NCBI RefSeq assembly: GCF_900637055.1
Contig: NZ_LR134338.1
Location: 1,801,001-1,865,000, forward strand
From: Brevibacillus brevis
GTDB taxonomy: Bacteria > Bacillota > Bacilli > Brevibacillales > Brevibacillaceae
DNA length: 64,000 nucleotides
Direction: 5' to 3'
The notes beneath the pieces were generated by a model. That model was not told the origin of the DNA, searched no databases, and worked only from the letters and a program-made list of their open reading frames with translations. A program made the translations under genes and the position numbers. Shown piece by piece: positions 42,815 through 51,766 of the stretch. The stretch's first letter is position 1; each line of letters opens with the position of its first letter.

Positions 42815-44308
42815 ATGAAGGTGATTATTGGTGGGATTGCGCATGAAACGAATACGTTTTCCAATGTGCCCACGACGCTTGAGATGTTTCAAAGCTACGA
42901 GTGGGATTATCATGAAACGATTGTGAATCGCAATCGGGGCGTTCGCAACTTTCCGGGAGGGATGGTGGATCGCGCCGAAGAGCTGGGCATCGAGCTACTG
43001 CCGACCTTTTTCACCTTTACGTATCCAGCGGGGACGATTTTGCGAGAAGCGTATGACCGTATTAAAAAAGAGCTTCTTGACACGATTGCCGCGACGGAAG
43101 GTGCAGACGCCATTTGTCTGGGACTGCACGGAGCGGGGGTCGTAGAAGGAATGGATGACCTGGAGGGCGACCTTTTGGCATCAGTGCGTCAGTTGGTCGG
43201 TTATGACATTCCCTTAATTGTTACGCTCGACCTCCATGCAAACATGACACAAAAAATGGTGGATGAGGCCGATGCGCTCCTGGGTGTTCACCTCTACCCG
43301 CATGTGGATTGCTATGAACGCGGAATCGAAGCGATCGATCTGGCACACAAGATGGTTACGGAAGGAATTAAGCCGACCATGCATTTGACCCGACTGCCAC
43401 TATTGATTCCAACTTCAGCTACTCATCATTCCCCGGCACGCGAAATAAACGAAGCCTGCTGGGCGTGGGAAAAGGAAGAAGGCGTCATCGACTGTGCATT
43501 CTTCCACGGATTTCCGTATACGGACATTCCTCAGCTGGGCGTCTCCGTATTGAGCGTTACGAATAACGATCAGGAGCTCGCCAAAAAAGTGAGCGAGGAT
43601 GTCGCCAGTCTGATTTGGGAAAAGCGGGATGAATTCGAGCTGAACATGCCCGCTCCTGCCGAGGGAATTGCGTTGGCACTGGAAACGGAAGGCATGCCCA
43701 TCGTAATCAATGAGACCTCAGATAATCCAGGCGGAGGCACACCCGGAGACGGAACACATTTGCTGCGGGCGATGCTGGAAGCCAATCTGACAAATGCATG
43801 CTTTGGCTTTATTTACGATCCCGAAGTGGTCCAGATTGCCCATCAGGCTGGGGTAGGGAGTACCATTCAACTATCTCTTGGTGGAAAGACAGACTACTTG
43901 CATGGAGAACCACTTGAAGTAACAGCCTACGTCAAAGCTTTGACAGATGGAAAATTCATTGCGACGACGCCGATGGGGCAAGGGGGTCATGAGAATTTTG
44001 GCAAATCCGTTCGCTTGCAAATTGACGGGGTTGACGTCCTGGTTTGCTCCGTGAAATCGCAAGTGCTGGATGAGCAAATTTTTCTGTTGCACGGAATTGA
44101 CGTGACCAAATACAAGATCGTGGCCTTGAAATCAAGCACACATTTCCGGGCAGCATTCGAACCAATCAGCGCACGCGTCATTACTGTTGATTCGCCGGGA
44201 TTAACGACGCTCAACTTCCGCTTCTTCAAATACGAGCGCGCCATTCGTCCGATTTATCCGTTAGACCCAGCCACAGAGTGGAACCGACATCAATTGACAA
44301 GGAAGTAG
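42815..44308 (+). CDS. M81-family metallopeptidase (MlrC/DUF1485-like)
   Basis: A 497-residue protein of peptidase family M81, whose named member MlrC cleaves linearised microcystin, a peptide with D-residues. Seen here: MKVIIGGIAHETNTFSN, LGLHGAGVVEGMDDLEGDLL, TLDLHANMTQKMVDEADALLGVHLYPHVDCYERG (probable zinc ligands Asp/His), and INETSDNPGGGTPGDGTHLLRAMLE. The C-terminal MlrC domain (THFRAAFEPISARVITVDSPG) is present. TGGAGGG precedes ATG 42815. First gene of the nine-gene operon; its place suggests it breaks down imported peptides in the cytoplasm. Confidence 0.9.
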   Translation: MKVIIGGIAHETNTFSNVPTTLEMFQSYEWDYHETIVNRNRGVRNFPGGMVDRAEELGIELLPTFFTFTYPAGTILREAYDRIKKELLDTIAATEGADAICLGLHGAGVVEGMDDLEGDLLASVRQLVGYDIPLIVTLDLHANMTQKMVDEADALLGVHLYPHVDCYERGIEAIDLAHKMVTEGIKPTMHLTRLPLLIPTSATHHSPAREINEACWAWEKEEGVIDCAFFHGFPYTDIPQLGVSVLSVTNNDQELAKKVSEDVASLIWEKRDEFELNMPAPAEGIALALETEGMPIVINETSDNPGGGTPGDGTHLLRAMLEANLTNACFGFIYDPEVVQIAHQAGVGSTIQLSLGGKTDYLHGEPLEVTAYVKALTDGKFIATTPMGQGGHENFGKSVRLQIDGVDVLVCSVKSQVLDEQIFLLHGIDVTKYKIVALKSSTHFRAAFEPISARVITVDSPGLTTLNFRFFKYERAIRPIYPLDPATEWNRHQLTRK

Positions 44309-45187
44309 ATGATCATGGAATCCGTACAGGAGCGCATTCGCAAGCATTATCCGGAATTGACCAATCAACAAAAACTCGCAGCCAAATACATTCTCGCCGA
44401 ACCGAAGACCGTTGCCTTGCAACCAGCCAAGATTGTTGGGGCATTGAGCGGCACAAGCGAAACGACGATCATCCGACTATCCTACGCTCTCGCCTACTCC
44501 GGGTACAGCGAATTGCAAAATGAGATTCGCAGCTCCTTATTGGAAAAAGTCCCAAAAGCTGATGCCATCCACAGTTTTCGAACAGCAGCTGTGGAGATGA
44601 AGGGGAAGCAAGACCTGATTTCTTATAACATGGAGCAAGATGTTGCGTATATTCGGCAAACATTAGGGGAACTGCAAAAGGACCAACTTTTGCAAGCGGT
44701 TTCAAGTATTATGGCAGCCAAACACATTCTCGTTGTAGGGTTTCGCAGCTCCTATGCTCCGGCCCATTGGCTCGCCTTTACACTGAATGTCGTCAGAGGA
44801 AACGCGCATCTGTACAATGGGCCAGTTGATGACGTCAATTATCTGTTGACCCAGATCAATCAGGAGTGGCTCGTGATCGCACTCTCCTTCCCCCGCTATA
44901 CGAGTGAAACGATCCTGTTTGCAAAAGCAGCCAAAGAGAGAGGAGCCACAATCATCGGGATTACAGACGATGAGCTATCTCCGATTGGGCCGGTAGCCGA
45001 CCAAATTTTGAAAGTCAGCGCACCTGCTCCTACTGCCTTAAAAGGAATGACGGCGATCTTTTCCATGCTGAATATTTTGATCAGTGGTGTGGTTCAGGCT
45101 GATGGCGAACAGGTACAACAAAGACTGAAAGAATACGAAGAGACGAGTCGACAAATATACCCGTTTGTGGAAGGGACCGAAGTGTAA
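44309..45187 (+). CDS. RpiR/MurR-family transcriptional regulator with SIS domain
   Basis: A 292-residue regulator. The N-terminal HTH_6 (SVQERIRKHYPELTNQQKLAAKYILAEPKTVALQPAKIVGALSGTSETTIIRLSYALAYSGYSELQ) is followed by a sugar-phosphate isomerase-like SIS domain (ILVVGFRSSYAPAHWLAFTLN...WLVIALSFPRYTSETILFAKAAKERGATIIGITD). The family usually binds phosphosugars or N-acetylmuramic acid 6-phosphate. ATG 44309 immediately follows the M81 stop. It probably controls its own operon through the repeats at 42751-42795. Confidence 0.92.
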   Translation: MIMESVQERIRKHYPELTNQQKLAAKYILAEPKTVALQPAKIVGALSGTSETTIIRLSYALAYSGYSELQNEIRSSLLEKVPKADAIHSFRTAAVEMKGKQDLISYNMEQDVAYIRQTLGELQKDQLLQAVSSIMAAKHILVVGFRSSYAPAHWLAFTLNVVRGNAHLYNGPVDDVNYLLTQINQEWLVIALSFPRYTSETILFAKAAKERGATIIGITDDELSPIGPVADQILKVSAPAPTALKGMTAIFSMLNILISGVVQADGEQVQQRLKEYEETSRQIYPFVEGTEV

Positions 45188-45212
45188 CGGCAATTGATAA
45201 GGGGGATGCGAC

Positions 45213-46811
45213 ATGAAAATTCACAAGTGGAAGCAAGGGGCCTTGCGTGTATTTGTGGCAACGGCGTTGATTGCAGGCTGTTCCTCACAACCGAGCAATC
45301 AAGCGGGAAATGACACGTCGGCCAAAGGTAACACATTAGTCATCGCTTCCTTGACGGACCCAGACTCGCTTGATATGCACAAAACGAGCTGGCTGAGCAT
45401 GGAAAACAGTTTAATATACGAGCCTCTGTTGACCCGCGATGCAACAGGCAAACTCCATCCGGGTTTGGCAGAGAAGTACGAGATCTCCCAGGACGGCAAG
45501 ATTTGGACATTTACCCTCCGCAAAGATGTCCGCTATCACTCTGGCGATCCAATGACGGCAGCATCCGTAAAAGATTCCTTTGAACGTTTGCTTGCCATTT
45601 CGCCTGTGAAGGGGCTTACAGGTCCGATTGAAAAGGTGGAAGCAACAGACGAGCACACGCTCAAGGTGCATTTTAGCCAACCGTTTGCCCCTTTTGTGAA
45701 CGTCATTGTCGGTGGATTAGTCTCGCCTCTTGACGCTAAAAAGGCAAAAGAATTAGGGGATGGCTTCTCAGATAACCCGTCTGCAACGGGGCCGATCATC
45801 TTTGACAAACGCGAGCGGGGTGCCTCACTCACCTACAAGAAAAATCCTGATTATAACTGGGGACCGGAGTACGCTGCCAACAAAGGTCCTCTGCAGATGG
45901 ACAGCATTATGTTCCGGCTTATGAAAGACGACGATACGCGACTGATGGAATTCAAAAAAGGTACGGTCCATGTGTTGTATGATGCGCCGCCGAACTCGGT
46001 TGCGGAGCTTGAGACACTGCCCGGAGTCAAGATAGAGAAAGTGATGGACATTGGAAACAAATACATCGCTTTTAACAATAAGCACCCGTTGTTTTCAGAT
46101 GTCCGTCTGCGAAAAGCAGTAGCCCTCTCCGTAGATCGCGATCCAATAGTTCAGGTAGCGTTGAACGGCTTCGGCAAGCCGGTCTATGGTCCATTGGCAC
46201 CCACGATTTATGGCTACAGTGAAGCGATTGAAAGCAAGGCGAAGCAGTTGTATTCGAGAGATTTAGGCAAAGCCAAGCAGTTGCTGGCGGAAGCGGGCTG
46301 GACGGACAGTAATGGGGATGGCATCGTAGATAAGGACGGAAAACCGTTGTCTGTAGAAATGCTTGTCTCTCAAGAGCCAGCGTTTCAGCGTGCGGTGCAG
46401 ATTTTGCAGAGCCAGCTAAAAGAAGCAGGTATTGATATGAAAATCAGCGTGCAAGAAATGATGACGATCAAAGATCGCATTTCGAAAAAGTCGTATGACA
46501 TGGCTTTGATGTACTACGGCTGGTTTGATGCTGATATCTTGTACCTCATCTTTGAAAAGAGCAATTCAACAAGTCGTACTCAATACAACAGCCCTGAGTT
46601 GGATGTTTTACTGAACAAAGGACGTTTGGAAATGAATGAGCAGGCGCGTCTCAAGGTTTACGAAGATGCACAGGAGATATTGCTAAAAGATTTGCCGTGG
46701 GTCCCTTTGTGGGTAAGCGAGACGGTAATCGCCACACGCGGCGTCAAAGGCTTTACGGTCAATCCGTACACGCAAGGCGTTACCTTGCATGATGTCACGC
46801 TCGAAAAATAG
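45213..46811 (+). CDS. Peptide ABC transporter substrate-binding lipoprotein (family 5)
   Basis: A 532-residue SBP_bac_5 lipoprotein. The signal peptide ends in lipobox LIAGC (Cys22). Family features include LVIASLTDPDSLDMHKTSW, LYEPLLTRDATGKLHPGLAEKYEISQDGKIWTFTLRKDVRYHSGDPMTAASVKDSFERLL and the C-terminal NSPELDVLLNKGRLEMNEQARLKVYEDAQEILLKDLPWVPLW. It should deliver oligopeptides or similar solutes to the adjacent permease. GGGGG precedes the ATG. Dpp/Opp type. Confidence 0.94.
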   Translation: MKIHKWKQGALRVFVATALIAGCSSQPSNQAGNDTSAKGNTLVIASLTDPDSLDMHKTSWLSMENSLIYEPLLTRDATGKLHPGLAEKYEISQDGKIWTFTLRKDVRYHSGDPMTAASVKDSFERLLAISPVKGLTGPIEKVEATDEHTLKVHFSQPFAPFVNVIVGGLVSPLDAKKAKELGDGFSDNPSATGPIIFDKRERGASLTYKKNPDYNWGPEYAANKGPLQMDSIMFRLMKDDDTRLMEFKKGTVHVLYDAPPNSVAELETLPGVKIEKVMDIGNKYIAFNNKHPLFSDVRLRKAVALSVDRDPIVQVALNGFGKPVYGPLAPTIYGYSEAIESKAKQLYSRDLGKAKQLLAEAGWTDSNGDGIVDKDGKPLSVEMLVSQEPAFQRAVQILQSQLKEAGIDMKISVQEMMTIKDRISKKSYDMALMYYGWFDADILYLIFEKSNSTSRTQYNSPELDVLLNKGRLEMNEQARLKVYEDAQEILLKDLPWVPLWVSETVIATRGVKGFTVNPYTQGVTLHDVTLEK

Positions 46812-46828
46812 ACAGCGGAGGTGAAGGC

Positions 46829-47749
46829 ATGCGCCGATATGTCATAAAAAGATTACTTTCCCTGGTGGGTACACTGCTTGGCGTATCCGTCCTGATCTTC
46901 TTGATGGTGCACCTCATTCCGGGCGATCCCGCAACACAAATACTCGGACAGTTTGCAACACCAGAGGCCATCAGTCAAATGAGAGCGACGCTCGGTCTTG
47001 ATCAACCACTGTGGCAGCAATACATGCGGTTTGTCGGAAACCTGTTCGCAGGCGATTTGGGAACATCGTTATTCACTGGCGAAAAGGTATGGGATCAGAT
47101 TGTCAACCGTTTCCCGATCACCATGCAGCTTGCCATCCTTAGTGTGGTTATTGCCGCAATATTCGGCATTTTGTTGGGCACGATTGCTGCCGTCAAGCAA
47201 AACACCATCATCGATCGGCTTGTGGTGCTTACCTCCTTACTCGGTATTTCGGCACCCGGCTTCTGGATTGCCTTGTTTCTCATCTGGATTTTTGCTTACA
47301 AGCTGGCCTTGTTTCCGATTTCCGGCTATGAAGGGATTCACTCCTTGCTGCTGCCAGCGATCACCTTGGGGATGGCGGAAGCGGGAATGATCGCCCGAAT
47401 GACCCGCTCCAGCATGCTGGAAGTCATCAAGCAGGATTACATGCGGACAGCAGAGGCCAAGGGGGCGGCGCTTTTCCGAGTCATTTTGAGCCACGGTTTA
47501 CCGAACGCCATTATTCCTGTTATCACGATGTTAGGCTTGCAGTTTGGTTCGCTTCTGGCTGGAGCTGTGGTCGTGGAAACCGTATTTACTCTGCAAGGGA
47601 TCGGCAGCCTGGCGATTGAGGCGATCAGTAAACGGGATATGCCGACCATACAGGGCATGGTATTTTTCATGGCGTTGATTTTTGCCTTAACCAATTTGAT
47701 CGTGGATCTCATTTACAGCCGGATTGATCCGCGAATCCATTTCGACTAA
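46829..47749 (+). CDS. Dpp/Opp-type ABC permease (DppB-like)
   Basis: A 306-residue integral membrane protein with an N-terminal span (YVIKRLLSLVGTLLGVSVLIFLMVHLIPGDP, the usual DppB start) and a binding-protein-dependent transport domain. The EAA loop is RAEAKGAALFRVILSHGLPNAIIPVITML-like (TAEAKGAALFRVILSHGLPN). It pairs with the next gene to form the channel. The start follows AGCGGAGGTGAAGGC. Second transport gene of the operon. Confidence 0.94.
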   Translation: MRRYVIKRLLSLVGTLLGVSVLIFLMVHLIPGDPATQILGQFATPEAISQMRATLGLDQPLWQQYMRFVGNLFAGDLGTSLFTGEKVWDQIVNRFPITMQLAILSVVIAAIFGILLGTIAAVKQNTIIDRLVVLTSLLGISAPGFWIALFLIWIFAYKLALFPISGYEGIHSLLLPAITLGMAEAGMIARMTRSSMLEVIKQDYMRTAEAKGAALFRVILSHGLPNAIIPVITMLGLQFGSLLAGAVVVETVFTLQGIGSLAIEAISKRDMPTIQGMVFFMALIFALTNLIVDLIYSRIDPRIHFD

Positions 47750-47764
47750 GGAAGGAGCGGATGG

Positions 47765-48619
47765 ATGGTGAACAGTAATCGTCCGGAGTCGTATTGGGGA
47801 GGGATGGGCAAACGGCTGAAACGCAATAAGACAGCAATGGCGGGTGTGGTCATCCTGATCGTCTTTACACTGGGATCGCTTCTTGCTCCAGTCATTGCCC
47901 CTCATCCTGTCGAACAAATGAATTTTAACAGCCGATTAAGCGCTCCGAGTCTGACTCATCTTCTCGGAACGGATGATTTTGGCAGAGATATTTTTTCCCG
48001 TTTGTTGCACGGGGGGCGAATTTCCTTGCTGATGGGCTTGATAACGGTTGTGCTTTCTACCTTGATAGGTGTAACGCTCGGTATTATCGCTGGTTATTAT
48101 CGGCGCGTGGATCTGTTTATCATGCAGGGCATGGATATTCTCATGTCACTTCCTGCACTGCTTCTGGCGATCGCTGTCATTGCGGTCTTGGGTCCAGGTT
48201 TAACGAATGCCATGATCGCGGTAGTCATTGCCGTTATTCCGTCCTATGTGCGGGTCGTTCGCTCTGCGGTCTTATCCATAAGGGAAAAAGAGTACATTGA
48301 GGCTGTTCGCGCTCTCGGGATCAGAGACTGGCAGATTTTGCTGAAGCATGTTTTACCCAATATTCTCTCCCCGATCATCGTGCTTTCCACCATTCAATTC
48401 GGTGTGAGTATTTTGGCGGCGGCTGCCTTGAGCTTTCTCGGACTGGGTGCGCAACCGCCGATGCCAGAGTGGGGAGCCATGGTTTTTGTCGGCAAGGCAT
48501 TCTTGAGTCAGGCCTGGTGGATGTCCATTTTTCCTGGATTGGCCATCATGCTGGTTGTCCTTGGCTTCAATCTGTTAGGTGACGGATTACGGGATGCATT
48601 TGACCCGAAAACGAGGTAA
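47765..48619 (+). CDS. Dpp/Opp-type ABC permease (DppC-like)
   Basis: A 284-residue permease. The N-terminal ABC_N region (MGKRLKRNKTAMAGVVILIVFTLGSLLAPVIAPHP) precedes LLGTDDFGRDIFSRLLHGGRISLLMGL, a signature of DppC/OppC. The EAA loop is VRALGIRDWQILLKHVLPNILSPIIV. AAGGAGCGG lies before ATG 47765, with 15 bp after the DppB-like stop. Confidence 0.94.
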   Translation: MVNSNRPESYWGGMGKRLKRNKTAMAGVVILIVFTLGSLLAPVIAPHPVEQMNFNSRLSAPSLTHLLGTDDFGRDIFSRLLHGGRISLLMGLITVVLSTLIGVTLGIIAGYYRRVDLFIMQGMDILMSLPALLLAIAVIAVLGPGLTNAMIAVVIAVIPSYVRVVRSAVLSIREKEYIEAVRALGIRDWQILLKHVLPNILSPIIVLSTIQFGVSILAAAALSFLGLGAQPPMPEWGAMVFVGKAFLSQAWWMSIFPGLAIMLVVLGFNLLGDGLRDAFDPKTR

Positions 48620-48641
48620 TGGATGAAGGGGGCACGAGCTG

Positions 48642-49637
48642 ATGAAAGAGGTACTCTTGGAAGTAAATGATTTACGCTTGCAGTTTAAGACGGATAAGGG
48701 CGAGCTGCCAGCGCTGCAAGGCATTTCTTTTCAACTGAAGAAAGGCGAGACGGTAGCGTTGGTAGGCGAGTCTGGCTGTGGAAAAAGCGTGACGTCCTTG
48801 GCGATCATGGGACTCTTGTCCCGGGCGAATGCGCAGATGGAGGGAAGCATTCGGTTTCGTGATACCTTACTGAACCAATTGAGTAGCAGTGAACTTCGCA
48901 ACATTCGCGGAAAAGATATCGCGATGATTTTTCAGGAACCGATGACGTCACTCAATCCGGTTCACACGATTGGCCGACAGTTAGAGGAAGTGTACCAGCT
49001 CCATACCGATTTATCGAAAAAAGAACGCCAAGCAAAAGCGATTGAGATGCTCAAAAAAGTGGGTGTGCCGAGGGCAGAAGACATCATGCGGGAATATCCC
49101 CATCAGCTATCAGGTGGAATGAAGCAGCGTGTCATGATTGCTATGGCGATGGCTTGCAACCCGGATTTACTGATCGCGGACGAGCCGACGACCGCACTGG
49201 ATGTGACCATTCAAGCGCAAATTTTGGAACTGATGAACGATCTGAAGGAGAACGATCATACCTCCTTGCTGCTCATTACGCATGACTTGGGAGTCGTGGC
49301 TGAAATGGCTGATCGTGTACTTGTCATGTACTACGGGGAGATCGTCGAGGAAGCTGACGTTGCCAGTTTGTTTTCGCATCCGAAACATCCGTATACGATT
49401 GGGCTTTTACGCTGCATCCCCGATCTGGATGAGGAGGAGAAGCTGCGCCTCGATCCGATTGAAGGCAGTGTCCCGCTATTGGGTGAAGTGACACAGGGGT
49501 GTGCATTTCGCTTCCGCTGCTCGCAGGCCGAGGAGCGATGTCACCAAGAAAAACCGCCGCTGACGGCAACGGGCACAGGCACAGGCACACAGGCCGTTCG
49601 ATGCTGGCTGTACGAGAACAAGGAGATGGCGGTATGA
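48642..49637 (+). CDS. Dpp/Opp-type ABC ATPase (DppD-like)
   Basis: A 331-residue ATPase. Walker [10 protein letters not shown]-loop [17 protein letters not shown], signature LSGGMKQRV, Walker [14 protein letters not shown], and the H-loop THDLGV are all intact. The C-terminal oligopeptide/dipeptide transporter extension with a Cys-containing motif ([14 protein letters not shown]) matches DppD. The ATG 49634 of the next gene overlaps its stop by 4 bp. A short GGCACA-type tandem repeat (encoding TGTGTGT) near the 3' end may be slippage-prone. Confidence 0.95.
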   Translation: MKEVLLEVNDLRLQFKTDKGELPALQGISFQLKKGETVALVGESGCGKSVTSLAIMGLLSRANAQMEGSIRFRDTLLNQLSSSELRNIRGKDIAMIFQEPMTSLNPVHTIGRQLEEVYQLHTDLSKKERQAKAIEMLKKVGVPRAEDIMREYPHQLSGGMKQRVMIAMAMACNPDLLIADEPTTALDVTIQAQILELMNDLKENDHTSLLLITHDLGVVAEMADRVLVMYYGEIVEEADVASLFSHPKHPYTIGLLRCIPDLDEEEKLRLDPIEGSVPLLGEVTQGCAFRFRCSQAEERCHQEKPPLTATGTGTGTQAVRCWLYENKEMAV

Positions 49638-50641
49638 GCGATATCTTGTTATCGGTAAACGATTTAAAGACGTATTTTCCGATTAGCAAAGGACTGTTTC
49701 GCAATAGCGACGAAATGATTAAGGCAGTGGATGGGGTTTCTTTCCAGTTGCGAAAAGGCGAAACGCTTGGGTTAGTAGGAGAGAGCGGTTGTGGCAAGTC
49801 AACGACTGGTCGCAGCATCATGCGACTTATTGAGCCGACAGGTGGAACGATTGAATTTGAGGGACAAAACATTTCGAATATGTCGGCAGCACGTTTTCGG
49901 CCACTCCGCAAACGAATGCAAATCGTATTTCAGGACCCGTATGCGTCGTTAAATCCGCGGATGACCGTGCAAGGGGCTTTGGAGGAAGCGTTAGGCGTCA
50001 AAGCCCCGCAGCTGTCTGCGAAAGAAAGGCGCGATCAAGTAAAGGAACTGCTTCAGATGGTCGGACTGAATACTCAATACGCTACTCGCTTTCCCCATGA
50101 GTTTAGCGGGGGACAGCGGCAGCGGATCGGGATCGCTCGTGCACTGGCGGTGGAACCTTCCTTGATCGTAGCAGATGAGCCGGTTTCAGCACTAGACGTC
50201 TCCATTCAGGCGCAGATCGTGAATCTTTTGCAGGATTTGCAGCAACGTCTAGGCTTGAGCTATCTGTTTATTTCGCACGATCTAGGTGTCGTTCGCCACA
50301 TCAGCGACCGAATTGCGGTGATGTATCTCGGAAGAATCGTCGAAATCGCCAGCAAAAAAGATTTGTTTACGCGCCCGTTGCATCCGTACACCGAAGCGCT
50401 CATGTCAGCGGTACCCAAAGCCAATCCGTTTCGGAAGAAGGAGCGCATTGTTCTTTCCGGGGATGTTCCCTCGCCAGCAAATGTTCCAGTTGGGTGTGCG
50501 TTTCATACCAGATGCTCGTATGCTACGGACATTTGCCGCACAGTGCGTCCTGCCGCTACACAAGCTTCGCCACAGCATTATGTCGCTTGTCATTTATATG
50601 GAACAGAAGGGATGAAGTACATTGAAAATCGAACGAATTGA
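49634..50641 (+). CDS. Dpp/Opp-type ABC ATPase (DppF-like)
   Basis: A 335-residue second ATPase. It contains Walker [11 protein letters not shown]-loop VFQDPYASLNPRMTVQ, signature FSGGQRQRIGIARAL, Walker B LIVADEPVSALDV and SHDLGVVRHI. The C-terminal Cys motif (CAFHTRCSYATDIC) is as in DppF. The start ATG overlaps the DppD-like stop. It is expected to pair with DppD-like to power peptide import. Confidence 0.95.
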   Translation: MSDILLSVNDLKTYFPISKGLFRNSDEMIKAVDGVSFQLRKGETLGLVGESGCGKSTTGRSIMRLIEPTGGTIEFEGQNISNMSAARFRPLRKRMQIVFQDPYASLNPRMTVQGALEEALGVKAPQLSAKERRDQVKELLQMVGLNTQYATRFPHEFSGGQRQRIGIARALAVEPSLIVADEPVSALDVSIQAQIVNLLQDLQQRLGLSYLFISHDLGVVRHISDRIAVMYLGRIVEIASKKDLFTRPLHPYTEALMSAVPKANPFRKKERIVLSGDVPSPANVPVGCAFHTRCSYATDICRTVRPAATQASPQHYVACHLYGTEGMKYIENRTN

Positions 50642-51734
50642 ATTGCAGCAACTGCACATGCCACTTCGTTTCCGTTTCGAAACGAGTTTTGGACATACGA
50701 CCATCAAGGAGCTCATTTTGGTCAGTGTGTATGGAGAGGGAGAGGTAGGGCACGCGGAAAGTGTGGCGATGTCGGCTCCTTATTATAGTGAAGAAACGAC
50801 AGAGACTGTATGGCACATGATGGAACGGTTTATGATTCCGAAGCTGTTCGCAAGTGAGATCGAGACACCAGAGGATGTGGATCGGCTGTTTGCCCCGATT
50901 CGCCGCAATAACATGGCGAAGGCTGCTTTAGAAGGAGCGATCTGGGATCTCTACAGCAAGCAAAAAGGAATCTCTCTCGCCAAAGCATTAGGTGGTGAGA
51001 AATCTGTCATCGACGTCGGAATCAGTATCGGTATTGAACCGACTGTCGATCAGGTTTTGGCAAAAGTAGAGCGCCATCTCGGTGAGGGCTACAAGAAGAT
51101 CAAGGTAAAGATCAAGCCTGGCTTTGACGTAGAGGTGATTCGAGCAATCCGCGAACGCTTTGGCGAGGGTGTCCCGTTGATGGCAGATGCGAACTCCGCT
51201 TACACAATGGAGCATTTGGATGTGATGAAGGAGCTGGATCAATATGGGCTAATGATGATCGAACAGCCACTCGCCCATGACGACATTATTGATCATGCCA
51301 AGCTGCAAAGGGAGCTGTCCACTCCAATCTGTCTCGATGAAAGTATTCACAATGTAGATGATGCCAGAAAAGCGATAGAGTTAGGCAGCTGCGGCATTAT
51401 TAATATCAAAGTGGGGAGGGTCGGAGGACTAACAGAGTCCAAACGCATTCACGACTTATGTCAGGCACACGACATTCCGGTTTGGTGCGGAGGCATGATT
51501 GAGTCGGGTGTCGGCCGTGCACACAACATTGCGATTACTGCTTTGCCGAACTTTACGATCCCCGGTGATACAGCCGCCTCCAGCCGTTACTGGGAGGAAG
51601 ACATCGTGGAGAATGGTGTAGAGCTGATGGCCCCCGGTCAATTGGCAGTTCCAGATAGCCCAGGCATCGGTTATACCCTGAACCAAAAGGCGATCGGCAA
51701 CTATGTGATTCGCACGGCAAACTTCCGGCCTTAA
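50622..51734 (+). CDS. N-acylamino acid racemase/o-succinylbenzoate synthase-type enolase-superfamily enzyme
   Basis: A 370-residue enolase-superfamily protein of the MLE subgroup. Catalytic residues visible: KIKVKIKPG (KxK, base Lys), ADANSAYT, the metal ligands in MIEQPL and ICLDESIH, and the second base in INIKVGRVGG. The N-terminal MPLRFRFETSFGHTTIKELILVSV and C-terminal VWCGGMIESGVGRAHNIAITALPNFTIPGDTAASSRYW resemble NSAR/OSBS proteins more than dipeptide epimerases of the YkfB type. TTG 50622 overlaps the DppF-like stop by 20 bp behind AAGGGATG. In this operon it may racemise N-acylamino acids or dipeptides; menaquinone synthesis seems less likely because no men genes are near. Confidence 0.88.
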   Translation: MKIERIELQQLHMPLRFRFETSFGHTTIKELILVSVYGEGEVGHAESVAMSAPYYSEETTETVWHMMERFMIPKLFASEIETPEDVDRLFAPIRRNNMAKAALEGAIWDLYSKQKGISLAKALGGEKSVIDVGISIGIEPTVDQVLAKVERHLGEGYKKIKVKIKPGFDVEVIRAIRERFGEGVPLMADANSAYTMEHLDVMKELDQYGLMMIEQPLAHDDIIDHAKLQRELSTPICLDESIHNVDDARKAIELGSCGIINIKVGRVGGLTESKRIHDLCQAHDIPVWCGGMIESGVGRAHNIAITALPNFTIPGDTAASSRYWEEDIVENGVELMAPGQLAVPDSPGIGYTLNQKAIGNYVIRTANFRP

Positions 51735-51766
51735 ACCAAAGCTTAAATAAAAAGGGGAGAAGGAAC

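Noticed and set aside
50622..51734. Dipeptide epimerase of the YkfB type
   Set aside because: The N-terminal and C-terminal signatures fit NSAR/OSBS proteins better, although the fold and catalytic residues are shared.
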